The notes under the pieces are model-generated. The model was not told the origin of the DNA. It saw only the letters and a list, made by a program, of their open reading frames with translations, and did not search any database. The position numbers and the translations under genes are program-made. Shown here in pieces: positions 44,407-51,606 of a stretch of DNA of 51,606 bases (position 1 is its first letter; every line of letters starts with the position of its first letter). The stretch is from Bryobacteraceae bacterium (lineage in GTDB: Bacteria > Acidobacteriota > Terriglobia > Bryobacterales > Bryobacteraceae), in NCBI GenBank assembly GCA_025056865.1, contig JANWVO010000020.1, positions 1 to 51,606 on the forward strand. Reading direction: 5' to 3'.

Positions 44407-44496
44407 ATGCTTCGCTCGATTCTGACCGACGTCCAGTTCTGGATCCCTCTCGCAGTACTGCTGTTCGGCACCGTTCTTCTCATGGGGATGAGGTGA
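44407..44496 (+). CDS. 29-residue single-span membrane peptide
   Basis: This short frame encodes a 29-residue peptide with an N-terminal polar part (MLRSILTDVQ) and one membrane helix (WIPLAVLLFGTVLLMGM). A GGAAAGG purine run lies five bases before its ATG. Its stop overlaps the transporter start as TGATG, which suggests coupled translation and supports a real gene. It could assist or stabilise the transporter, but this is a guess from position. It is too short for ordinary gene callers. Confidence 0.65.
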   Translation: MLRSILTDVQFWIPLAVLLFGTVLLMGMR

Positions 44497-45782
44497 TGCC
44501 GATGCATGAAGCGCGGCGCACGGATGGCACGCTGCATCTGGTGGGCGTAATCTGCGGACTGACGGCAGGAGCCTGGCTTGGCGCGGCGGAAGCGCCCACG
44601 AAGCTCGTCACCGCCGGCATCTCTCCTTTCCTGATTTCGCTGGGCATGGTGGCCGGCGTTTTCGTCGCACGCTGGACGCTTCCGGTGGCCATCAAAGGGA
44701 CCTCTTACGTGTGGCTGGACCTGAAGGACAAGCCGCATCTGGCTGTCTGGGCAGTGCTCGCCGGAATGCTTTGGGCTGTTGCCAATACCCTGACCGTCTT
44801 CGCCATCCGCAACGTGGGACTCTCGGTTGCATTCCCGCTGTGGAATACGAACAGCCTCGTCGGGCTGTTCTGGGGTTGGCTGCTGTTCAATGAACTGCGT
44901 GACGCCGGCCGCGGACAGTGGCTGAAGGTCCTCGGCGGCACCGCGGCCATCGTCATTGGCGCGATGCTGCTCGCCTGGGCCACCGCCCATCAGCCGCCCG
45001 ATCCCCGTCATTCGGCGGCGATGGGCGTCGCGGCGGCGCTGGCCGCCGGCCTGCTGTGGGGAACAATGTACATTCCCTACCGCAAGGCCTACATCAGCGG
45101 AATGAATCCTCTGTCGTTCGTCACGGTTTTCACCGTCGGCGAACTTGCCACCTGCCTCGTGCTGGCGGCGGCGTTTCACGGCGGCATGACGCCGATGTTC
45201 AACGAGCTCGCGGGAATCCGTCCGGCCATGTTCTGGCTGTTCCTGGGAGGCTTCTGCTGGGTGTTGGGAGATCTTTTCCAGCAATACGCTGCGAAATACA
45301 TCGGAATTGGCCGTGGAATTCCTCTTTCCAACACGAACCAGCTCTGGGGTCTCGCCTGGGGTGCCCTGGTTTTCGGAGAATTCGCCGCCCTCGGTGGAAC
45401 GGCGCGCGGCCTGATCATCGCCGGCTCGCTCGTCATGGCGGCTGGAGCGGCTGCCATCAGCCTGGCGGCGGCTCCTGAAGCCGAGCGTTCTTCCTGGCGC
45501 AAGGCGATGCGCCGCGAGTGCGAGCGCTACCATCTGGATCCGGCGCGGGTGGAGGAAGCCCTGCGCGGCGGCGATCCGCTGGCAGGCACCGCTCCTGCGC
45601 GGCGCTGGTGGGAGTTCCTCGTCGTCGGCCTGGCCATTGGCGTCTTCGTGTGGCTGGGCCTCCAGGCCGAGCGGCAGCCCATTGCCGTAGACACCTTCTG
45701 GCTCGCTGTCCTGGCCACCGCATCTCTGGGCGCCCTGCTCGGCGGCGGCTGGCTGCTGTGGCGGAAGACCGGCTTTTCCTGA
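44496..45782 (+). CDS. RhaT/GRP-type sugar transporter
   Basis: The 428-residue membrane protein has the ten-helix pattern of the drug/metabolite superfamily's sugar branch (L-rhamnose or glucose/ribose porters), with repeated VGLSVAFPLWNTNSLVG and GRGIPLSNTNQLWGLAWG segments in the two halves. A cytoplasmic tail insert (AERSSWRKAMRRECERYHLD) and extra C-terminal helices follow, making it longer than RhaT (about 344). The ATG overlaps the upstream peptide stop (TGATG). With rhamnulokinase three genes away, L-rhamnose is the best substrate guess. Confidence 0.83.
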   Translation: MPMHEARRTDGTLHLVGVICGLTAGAWLGAAEAPTKLVTAGISPFLISLGMVAGVFVARWTLPVAIKGTSYVWLDLKDKPHLAVWAVLAGMLWAVANTLTVFAIRNVGLSVAFPLWNTNSLVGLFWGWLLFNELRDAGRGQWLKVLGGTAAIVIGAMLLAWATAHQPPDPRHSAAMGVAAALAAGLLWGTMYIPYRKAYISGMNPLSFVTVFTVGELATCLVLAAAFHGGMTPMFNELAGIRPAMFWLFLGGFCWVLGDLFQQYAAKYIGIGRGIPLSNTNQLWGLAWGALVFGEFAALGGTARGLIIAGSLVMAAGAAAISLAAAPEAERSSWRKAMRRECERYHLDPARVEEALRGGDPLAGTAPARRWWEFLVVGLAIGVFVWLGLQAERQPIAVDTFWLAVLATASLGALLGGGWLLWRKTGFS

Positions 45783-45829
45783 GGCCCGCGTTTCCTGCGG
45801 TGCACCGTTTGAGATATTCTGTTCGCTTC

Positions 45830-46873
45830 ATGCGAAGCGTCCCTCTGGTGGCTCCGCGCCGGCTTGAAGTGATCGAGGCTCCCCTGCCGGAAGGGCCGCG
45901 CGCGGGCGAGCTCCTCTTGCGCATGCGCGCCGTGGGCCTGTGCGGCTCAGACCTGCATTGGTGGGTCGAAGGGCGCATCCACTCAACCCCGGCGAAATAC
46001 CCGCAGATCCTCGGCCATGAGCCGGTGGGCGAAGTGGTCGAGACCGGGCAGGGCGTCACGAATTTCCGGCCCGGAGACCTGGTGTCGGTCGAACCCTCCC
46101 TTACCTGCGGCCACTGTGAATTCTGCATTGCGGGCCGCCACAATCTCTGCGTTCATGCACGGTTCCAAGGGGGCCCGGAGGCGCCCGGATTTTTCCGCGA
46201 CTACGCCGTCATCCCGGTTCACAACGCCGATCGCGTGCCGCCCGGGCTGACCATCCATCAGGCGGTTCTCATCGAGCCCCTGGCCGTCTGGGTGCACGTC
46301 TTCGAGCTGGAGCCTGTGCGGCTTGGCGACACGGTGGCTGTGCTCGGCGCAGGTTCCATTGGCCTGCTGGGCATCGCGATGGCAAAACAGGCCGGAGCGG
46401 AGATGGTTCTGGCGTGCGACCGCGTGCCGCACCGCCTGGAGCTCGCCCGCCGCATGGGCGCCGATGAAGCCGTCCTCGTCCGGGAAAGGGACTTCCGCGA
46501 AGCCGTCATGGACCGCACCCGCGGCCGCGGTGTGGACGTCGCCTTCGACGCCGCAGGCGCCCCGGAAACCATTCAGCTCGGCCTGCGATGCCTTCGGCCC
46601 GGCGGAACGCTCGTCCTCATCGGCATACCCGAGCCGCTCGAATTCAGCGTCGATCTGCACGCCGCGCTCGCGAAAGAACTGCGCATCCAGGCCGTCCGGC
46701 GGTCCAATCACAAAGGAGCGCAGGCGGCGGCGCTGCTCGCCTCCGGGCGCGTTCCGTCGGATCTGATTACTCACATCCTGCCGCTGGAACGGGCCCAGGA
46801 AGGCTTCGAAATCCTTCACTCCTACGCGGACGGAGTCGGCAAGCTCATCTTCGATTTCGACCGGAAAGGCTGA
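45830..46873 (+). CDS. Zinc-dependent medium-chain alcohol/polyol dehydrogenase
   Basis: The 347-residue cytoplasmic enzyme has the zinc-ligand sites CGSDLHW (catalytic) and LGHEPVGEVV, the structural-zinc cysteines in CGHCEFCIAGRHNLC, and a Rossmann motif VAVLGAGSIGLLG. It belongs to the sorbitol/threonine dehydrogenase branch, and oxidation of a sugar or polyol is likely. TATTCT lies nine bases before the ATG, and no Shine-Dalgarno is visible. Rhamnulokinase begins six bases after its stop, so the two share a transcript. In a rhamnose cluster it might reduce lactaldehyde or oxidise an intermediate, but this is not shown. Confidence 0.9.
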   Translation: MRSVPLVAPRRLEVIEAPLPEGPRAGELLLRMRAVGLCGSDLHWWVEGRIHSTPAKYPQILGHEPVGEVVETGQGVTNFRPGDLVSVEPSLTCGHCEFCIAGRHNLCVHARFQGGPEAPGFFRDYAVIPVHNADRVPPGLTIHQAVLIEPLAVWVHVFELEPVRLGDTVAVLGAGSIGLLGIAMAKQAGAEMVLACDRVPHRLELARRMGADEAVLVRERDFREAVMDRTRGRGVDVAFDAAGAPETIQLGLRCLRPGGTLVLIGIPEPLEFSVDLHAALAKELRIQAVRRSNHKGAQAAALLASGRVPSDLITHILPLERAQEGFEILHSYADGVGKLIFDFDRKG

Positions 46874-46879
46874 GCCATC

Positions 46880-48355
46880 ATGTCCCGCTATCTCGCATTT
46901 GATCTCGGAGCAGAAAGCGGCCGCGCCATCCTTGGCACGCTGGAAAATGGGCGGCTGGAACTGGAAGAATTGCACCGGTTCCTCAACGAGCCTGTGCGTC
47001 TGCCGGATGGCCTTTATTGGGATACATTCCGCCTCTTCCATGACATTCGCGAAGGGCTTCGCATCGCTGGCCGCGAGCGGCGTCTGAGGCTGGACGGAGT
47101 CGCCGTCGATACCTGGGGCGTTGACTTCGGGCTGCTCGATGTCAACGGGGAACTTTGTCTGAATCCCCGTCACTATCGCGACCCGCGCAACCAGGCCGCT
47201 TACGAGGAGGCGCTGCAAAAGGCAGGCAGGGAGCGCATTTTTGCCGAGACCGGCATCCAGTTCATGGCCCTTAACTCGCTTTACCAGTTGTACGCTGCCC
47301 GCCGTGCGGCCTCGCCGGGCCTTTGGTCGGCCTCGCGCCTCCTCTTCATGCCGGATCTCTTCAATTACTGGCTCAGCGGCGAACAGGCCAACGAGCTCAC
47401 CATCGCATCCACCTCGCAGTTCTTCAATCCGGCCGCCGGACAGTGGGCCTTCGGCCTGTTCGATGTCCTCGGCCTGCCCAAGGCGATCCTGGGCAGGGTG
47501 CTTCCTCCGGGAAGACGCCTCGGCACGCTGCTCGACGAGATCTGCTCGACCTGCGCGCTCGAGCCGGTGCCGGTCTTCACCACCGCAAGTCACGACACCG
47601 CCTCGGCCGTTGCCGCGGTTCCTGCCTCAGGCGAGCGTCCGTGGTGCTACATCAGCTCCGGCACGTGGTCGTTGATGGGGGTCGAGGCCGACGCGCCCGT
47701 CATCAACGAACGATCCCTCGAAATGAATCTCACGAACGAGATTGGCGTCGAGGGGAAAATCCGCCTGCTGAAAAACATCGCCGGCCTCTGGATAGTTCAG
47801 GAATGCCGCCGCCAATGGCTGCTCGAAGGGCGCGAATACAGCTATGCGGAACTGACGGAAATGGCGGCTGGCGCTCCTCCATTTCTGGCCGTCATTGATC
47901 CAGATCAGTTCATCGAGCCTGGAGAAATGCCGCGCCGGATTGCAGAATATTGCCGCCGCACCGGCCAGGCCGTTCCGGAATCGCACGCCCAGTTCATCCG
48001 TGTGGCGCTCGAGAGTCTTGCACTGCGGTACCGGCAGGTCCTCGAGATGATCGAAGCGCTCACCGGACAACGCATCGAGGTGATCCACATCGTCGGAGGC
48101 GGCTCGCGCAACGGCCTCCTCAACCAGTTTGTGGCCGCTGCCACGGGCCGCACCGTCGTGGCTGGGCCTGCCGAAGCCACGGCCGCAGGCAACATCCTGG
48201 TCCAGGCGATGGGCTCAGGAGAACTCGACGGCCTCACGGCTCTTCGCCGTGTTGTGCGTGACTCGTTCTATCTGGAAACCATCGAACCGAGGCCCGACCC
48301 AGCCTGGGACCGCGCCTACGAGAAGTTCGTCGGCTTGACTGAAGTCCGTCAATAG
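46880..48355 (+). CDS. rhaB: Rhamnulokinase
   Basis: RhaB phosphorylates L-rhamnulose to rhamnulose-1-phosphate. The 491-residue FGGY-family kinase has the phosphate-binding YLAFDLGAESGRAI, GVAVDTWGVDFGLL, the conserved HYRDPRN, the second domain's SHDTASAVAAVP and SSGTWSLMGVE, and IVGGGSRNGLLNQF with AEATAAGNILVQAM near the C-terminus, all typical of RhaB. GGAAAGG lies about ten bases before the ATG. It is the last gene of the sugar cluster. The isomerase and aldolase of the pathway are not in this window. Confidence 0.93.
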   Translation: MSRYLAFDLGAESGRAILGTLENGRLELEELHRFLNEPVRLPDGLYWDTFRLFHDIREGLRIAGRERRLRLDGVAVDTWGVDFGLLDVNGELCLNPRHYRDPRNQAAYEEALQKAGRERIFAETGIQFMALNSLYQLYAARRAASPGLWSASRLLFMPDLFNYWLSGEQANELTIASTSQFFNPAAGQWAFGLFDVLGLPKAILGRVLPPGRRLGTLLDEICSTCALEPVPVFTTASHDTASAVAAVPASGERPWCYISSGTWSLMGVEADAPVINERSLEMNLTNEIGVEGKIRLLKNIAGLWIVQECRRQWLLEGREYSYAELTEMAAGAPPFLAVIDPDQFIEPGEMPRRIAEYCRRTGQAVPESHAQFIRVALESLALRYRQVLEMIEALTGQRIEVIHIVGGGSRNGLLNQFVAAATGRTVVAGPAEATAAGNILVQAMGSGELDGLTALRRVVRDSFYLETIEPRPDPAWDRAYEKFVGLTEVRQ

Positions 48356-48656
48356 CACTTGCCATCAAAGATCGAGCTGCAGGGCCCGGCGTTGGCTGGG
48401 CCGCAGGGAAATAAGAGCGCTTCGGCTGGGCGCGGCGGGTGTCTTATGCCTTGTGAAGGCGCCTGGCCATGGCTTCTGCGCATCCATTCGCGTCGCTCCA
48501 TCGGCTGCGCTCTGCCTGATGCGCCAAAGCGGCGCACGATTATGCGTCATGACCGCTCCATCAGCATTGGCGCCCGCAGGACGGTGCACCCCTGAGGCCG
48601 CATGGGGCCGGAAACTCGTATGATGAGGACGTACGTCCTCACGTGAAGAAGCGGAC
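48356..48656. other. Repeat-like intergenic block
   Basis: The 301 bases between rhaB and the glycosyltransferase hold no gene I trust. A hairpin with CTGC/GCAG and GGCCC/GGGCC arms (48377-48406) follows rhaB but has no T run. An open frame from TTG at 48359 to 48595 has no ribosome site and a low-complexity look, and I treat it as chance. The block may be a dispersed repeat. Confidence 0.4.
48619..48641 (+). promoter_or_regulatory. TATGAT box abutting an 18-bp palindrome
   Basis: TGAGGACGTACGTCCTCA (48624-48641) is a perfect 18-bp palindrome that begins at the last base of TATGAT (48619-48624), a good -10 hexamer. A protein bound there would cover the transcription start of the gene at 48657, as a repressor operator would. 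No clear -35 was found. Confidence 0.5.
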
Positions 48657-50312
48657 ATGATGCAGAAACTCCTCCGCCGTGTGGCTTCTACAGTTCCTGT
48701 GTGGTTGCTTCTTCTCGCCGCGGCTTTCGTAGTGGTCTGGCGCTCTGGCGCGCTGCAGCGCGGGGTTGCCGGCTTCCCCGACGAGCCTGCTCATTACGTG
48801 ACATCAATCGCCATCAGGACGTATTTCCTGGAAGCTGCCGGGCGGAATCCGATCCGTTTTCTCGAGGACTACTATTTGCACTATCCAATGGTGGCCATTG
48901 GGAAGTGGCCCCCTGTTTACTACGTTGCGAACGTCTTGTGGTCGATTCCATTCGGCTGTTCCATCGCGTCTCTGATCGTCCTCAACGCGGTGGTCTCGGC
49001 GGGCGTCGGGATCCTTCTTTTCACTGCCCTCCGCCCGAGCCTCGGCAGCCTACCTTCCTTCGGAGCCGCGCTGGCCTGGCTTCTTTTTCCTGCCACTCAG
49101 TGGTGTTCCGTGCGCGTGATGGCAGACTGTTTCCTTTCCCTCTTCGCGCTGGGCTCGCTCCTCGCATTGGCCCAATACTTCGGTGACGGGCGCCGCCGGT
49201 GGCTCGCCGCGTATGCGGGCTGCGCGTGCCTCGCCATCCTGACCAAAGGCAGTGGTTTCGCTATTATCGCTCTGCCCGTCCTTGCCGCCCTCATTGCACG
49301 GCGCCGGGATTGGCTTCTGGACCTGCGCCTGCATGCGGCAACTGCGGCCGTACTCGCGCTCGTGATGCCCTGGCACCTGTATGTGCGCCACATGCTCCCG
49401 CTCGGAATCGCGCCGGGCGGGTTCAGTCTGAACAACCTCCTGCATCACCTCCAAACGCTTGCATCGGGTTTCTCGGCTTGGCTGGGCCCCGCGACGCTTG
49501 TCTCGGGTATTGCCGGCCTTTGGTTGGTCGTTGCGGCCGGGCCCGATCAGCCAAACTCTCGCCATCAGCCTTTTTGGGCCTGCCAGCTTGCGGCCCTGAT
49601 CAGCTTCTTGGCGATTTATGTCGTCATTCCAATGAGCATGGAGCCCCGCCGTACGCTGATGGCAGCGCCTGCGATTGCGGCTCTGGCCATGGTTCCCGTC
49701 TGGCAGCTCTGGCAGCGCTCGGCTCCACTCCTCGCTGCTGGATTGTTCCTCGTGATCCTGTTGCCGCTGGCCCGGATGCCACATTGGGTGACAAAGCCAG
49801 AAGGCCCATGGCGATCCTTCGTCCGCTCGCAAATGATGCCCCGGATTCCGCCCGGTTCCGCAGTGCTCATCGCGGGAAGGGTGGCAGAAGGCGCGGTGAT
49901 CGGAGAGTATGCGCAAGTGGAGCCGGTCCCCAAAGTCTTCCTGCTGCGCGCATCCAAGCATATTGTTGAATCAGACTGGATGGGCGTCGACTACCGGCTC
50001 CGTATTCCGGACCCGGTCTTGCTGGACAGGTTCCTGCAGGAAATCCCGGTGAATTGGATCGTTCTGGAGTCGGGTTTCGACAGTGTTTTCCTGCCAACGC
50101 CGGACAGCGTGCACCTGGACATCGTCAGAGGGATGCTCCATCGGCAGGGCAGCGGTTGGATCCGTGTTGCTCAAACGAAATCGCCCGCGGGCAGCCCGCA
50201 TGCAGGATTCCTCGAACTCTACCAACGTGCCAATCCAGTCACCCGCCCAGTGCGTCTCGAGGTGGACATGACGCGCAGCCTTGGCAAGGTTCTGCGGCGC
50301 GAACACCAATGA
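48657..50312 (+). CDS. GT39/ArnT-like membrane glycosyltransferase
   Basis: The 551-residue protein has about ten predicted membrane helices and the N-terminal loop signature of the GT-C fold, FPDEPAHYVT, whose Asp-Glu pair is the expected catalytic site, plus YYLHYPMVAIGKWPPVYY in the first loop region. It probably moves a sugar from a polyprenyl phosphate carrier to an acceptor outside the membrane. The C-terminal third is soluble. The acceptor is unknown. It is monocistronic, behind the palindrome, and next to decayed mobile DNA, so it may be part of an acquired segment. The double ATG at 48657/48660 leaves the start ambiguous by one codon. Confidence 0.82.
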   Translation: MMQKLLRRVASTVPVWLLLLAAAFVVVWRSGALQRGVAGFPDEPAHYVTSIAIRTYFLEAAGRNPIRFLEDYYLHYPMVAIGKWPPVYYVANVLWSIPFGCSIASLIVLNAVVSAGVGILLFTALRPSLGSLPSFGAALAWLLFPATQWCSVRVMADCFLSLFALGSLLALAQYFGDGRRRWLAAYAGCACLAILTKGSGFAIIALPVLAALIARRRDWLLDLRLHAATAAVLALVMPWHLYVRHMLPLGIAPGGFSLNNLLHHLQTLASGFSAWLGPATLVSGIAGLWLVVAAGPDQPNSRHQPFWACQLAALISFLAIYVVIPMSMEPRRTLMAAPAIAALAMVPVWQLWQRSAPLLAAGLFLVILLPLARMPHWVTKPEGPWRSFVRSQMMPRIPPGSAVLIAGRVAEGAVIGEYAQVEPVPKVFLLRASKHIVESDWMGVDYRLRIPDPVLLDRFLQEIPVNWIVLESGFDSVFLPTPDSVHLDIVRGMLHRQGSGWIRVAQTKSPAGSPHAGFLELYQRANPVTRPVRLEVDMTRSLGKVLRREHQ

Positions 50313-50688
50313 GCACTTCCCCATTCCAGCCAATCATGGCTGCGAAGTCCTGAGCCGCCAGGGTCCGCTTCCCGTGTCATAACCCTCTCAGGAGGAAAAT
50401 GACCGGGATGATCGGGCGCAGTTCTTCCGCGATCCTGGTGCAGATGGGCGACGAATGGTTCCCTCGTGGAAAACGTGTCTTGTCCCCCCGATTTGGGCCC
50501 GCAGCCCAAGGGATGAGCGTCTGTCAGGCCGCGACCGGAAGCCTGGAATGAGACACTGAGCACTCTGGTGAGCACGAGTTTCCAAAGCAGGACTGCAAGG
50601 GCTGCTCAGGCGTGCGATCGTGACCCCGGTGCAAGTGCCGCAATAGGCCTTACCACATCCGATTTCTCGGGCATTGGTTGAAGGATCC
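50313..50688. other. Intergenic remnant between glycosyltransferase and transposase
   Basis: No confident gene is seen. A short frame (50399-50551, 50 codons) starts with an ATG only three bases after AGGAGG; its product (MTGMIGRSSSAILVQMGDEW and onward) is not recognised. A 6-bp hairpin CAGCCA/TGGCTG (50327-50342) follows the glycosyltransferase stop. The rest probably belongs to the insertion sequence's flank or debris. Confidence 0.35.
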
Positions 50689-51361
50689 TCATGCGGCAGG
50701 CTCGGGGGCGCGCAGGGCCAGATGAGCCGGCCGCGAGGTTTGCAAGACGAGCCGTTCCACCATCCCCTACTCGTTGTAACGCTGGCGGAATTCCTCGAGC
50801 GCATCAGCCAGCTCTTTCAGCGCGTCGATGTGCCGCACCCAGAGAGACTGCTCCTTGAGGGTACGGAAGAAGCGTTCTATGCAGCCGTTACCCTCGGGTG
50901 CTGGCACGAAGGCCGGGGACGACTCCGGGCCGAGAAAGCGGATCTCGCGCTGGAAGTCGCCACTCAGGAGCCGCGAGCCGTACTCATGACGCAGCTTGAC
51001 GCCCGAGGCGATGCCCTCGCAGAAACCGCCGAACGGCTCGCGCACGGCCTGACGCACCGGCTCGAGCGCCTCGAACGGCGATAGGGATGCCCAGGCAACA
51101 GGCCGAGCCGTGGTCGATCATGGCAAAGAGGAGAACCGGCAAGTCTCGCAACGTGAAGCCGGCCGTGGCGTCGATGCCCCACATCGGGTTGGGATACTCG
51201 GCGACGATGGCTCCCCCGTGCCGCTTCGTCTCGAGCGGCTGGGGCTGCCCCTGCGGTGCCAGCGACTGGTGCTCGCGCATCAGGCGCAGCACACACCGCA
51301 AGCACGTCCGCAGCTTAGCCTGAAGCTCCAGCCAGCGTCTTCGTGTTACAAGAAGATCCAC
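50689..51361 (-). pseudogene. Decayed IS3/IS481-like DDE transposase
   Basis: Two minus-strand frames together cover the integrase core. The first (to about 51080) has EYPNPMWGIDATAGFTLRDL, with the first catalytic Asp, and IDHGSACCLGIPIA. The second continues at LEPVRQAVREPFGGF and includes RHEYGSRLLSGDF, where the second catalytic Asp is Glu, and EGNGCIERFFRTLKEQ with the catalytic Glu, ending at a TAG after RYNE (50769). The tail VERLVLQTSRPAHLAL resumes in another frame and stops at 50689. At least one frameshift near 51075-51085, one internal loss near 50765 and an active-site change mark it as dead. The 5' part is missing. Confidence 0.85.
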
Positions 51362-51416
51362 CCGAGCGGCCCAACTGGATTCGCTGGCGTGTGAGGAGTG
51401 CGCGCCGGTTCTTGGT

Positions 51417-51606
51417 TCAGCGCTTGCCTGGCGGGAAATCGAACACTGGCACGGCCTGCGCGAGCCGCAGCACGGCGGCGCGTTTGCGGTCGATGTCCGG
51501 GTTCAGGTAGCGCTGCGTGGTTTCCAGATCGCTGTGGCCCAGCAGCCGCTGCACCGTGACCACATCCGCGCCCTGTTCGAGCAGCCTCGTCGCATACGTG
51601 TGACGG
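51417..51606 (-). CDS. Tyrosine recombinase, C-terminal end (cut by window edge)
   Basis: The 63 visible codons end a phage-integrase-type recombinase: [20 protein letters not shown] contains the Arg of the HxxR box, [11 protein letters not shown] holds the third-box His and the nucleophilic Tyr. The tail (to FDFPPGKR) is normal. It probably belongs to a mobile element that continues past the right edge. Whether the gene is intact cannot be seen. Confidence 0.88.
   Translation of the reverse strand, partial: RHTYATRLLEQGADVVTVQRLLGHSDLETTQRYLNPDIDRKRAAVLRLAQAVPVFDFPPGKR

Noticed and set aside
48359-48595. A 78-codon frame after rhaB
   Set aside because: It starts at TTG without a ribosome site and has no recognisable fold or composition of a real protein.

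Overview
The window reads as high-GC chromosomal DNA of an acidobacterium, most like the Bryobacterales/Solibacteraceae. This is inferred from gene content, not a search: two Oar-type TonB-dependent receptors with a carboxypeptidase-regulatory N-terminus, a Ser/Thr kinase fused to TPRs, a membrane-anchored winged-helix-type regulator of a kind I associate with Solibacter, Tat-type secreted Gfo/Idh and glycosidase enzymes, and many short divergent or overlapping gene pairs. About 40 genes are annotated. Both window edges cut genes: alaS on the left, a tyrosine recombinase on the right.

Layout. 1-6265 (minus strand): the alaS N-terminus, a large TonB-dependent receptor with its own promoter and terminator, then selD-pyrF coupled by an ATGA overlap. 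The selD frame is longer than a plain ORF call shows. It contains an in-frame UGA at the catalytic position followed by a SECIS-like hairpin, so the enzyme is probably a selenoprotein. 6305-16166: a GH51 arabinofuranosidase, a kinase-TPR protein, a small cupredoxin-like protein, an FHA-GAF-SpoIIE phosphatase, a GntR/FCD regulator, tatC, tatA/B with a tyrosine-rich tail, and a Gfo/Idh/MocA oxidoreductase. 16284-24895: a membrane-fused spermidine-synthase-like protein, an RlmI-like methyltransferase coupled to htpX, then a bacterial-microcompartment shell gene (BMC-H) followed by a CoA-acylating-type aldehyde dehydrogenase with an unusual C-terminal extension, a small conserved protein and recJ.

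24896-37431: a MoaD-like/beta-propeller pair, an MFS transporter, a secreted gluzincin, a secreted ADP-ribosylglycohydrolase-like protein, and histidine degradation genes (hutU, hutI, fused ftcD) interrupted by a convergent membrane regulator, followed by lipA and a tiny membrane protein. 37441-48355: an outer-membrane barrel and second TonB receptor, a Spy-like protein, a divergent NoeA-like protein that appears to lack its SAM-binding motif, and a rhamnose-type cluster: secreted mutarotase-like protein, 29-residue membrane peptide, sugar transporter, zinc alcohol dehydrogenase and rhamnulokinase. 48356-51606 is different in texture: a repeat-like intergenic block, a GT39-like membrane glycosyltransferase behind an 18-bp palindrome, a decayed transposase and the end of a tyrosine recombinase.

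How the parts may work together (inference). The arabinofuranosidase, TonB receptors, sugar transporter and rhamnulokinase suggest growth on plant polysaccharide. The microcompartment shell and aldehyde dehydrogenase could handle lactaldehyde from rhamnose or fucose breakdown, but the aldolase, isomerase and shell pentamer are not in this window, so the link is untested. Several genes without a Shine-Dalgarno sequence have a TANNNT hexamer 7-11 nt before the start codon, which suggests leaderless transcription.
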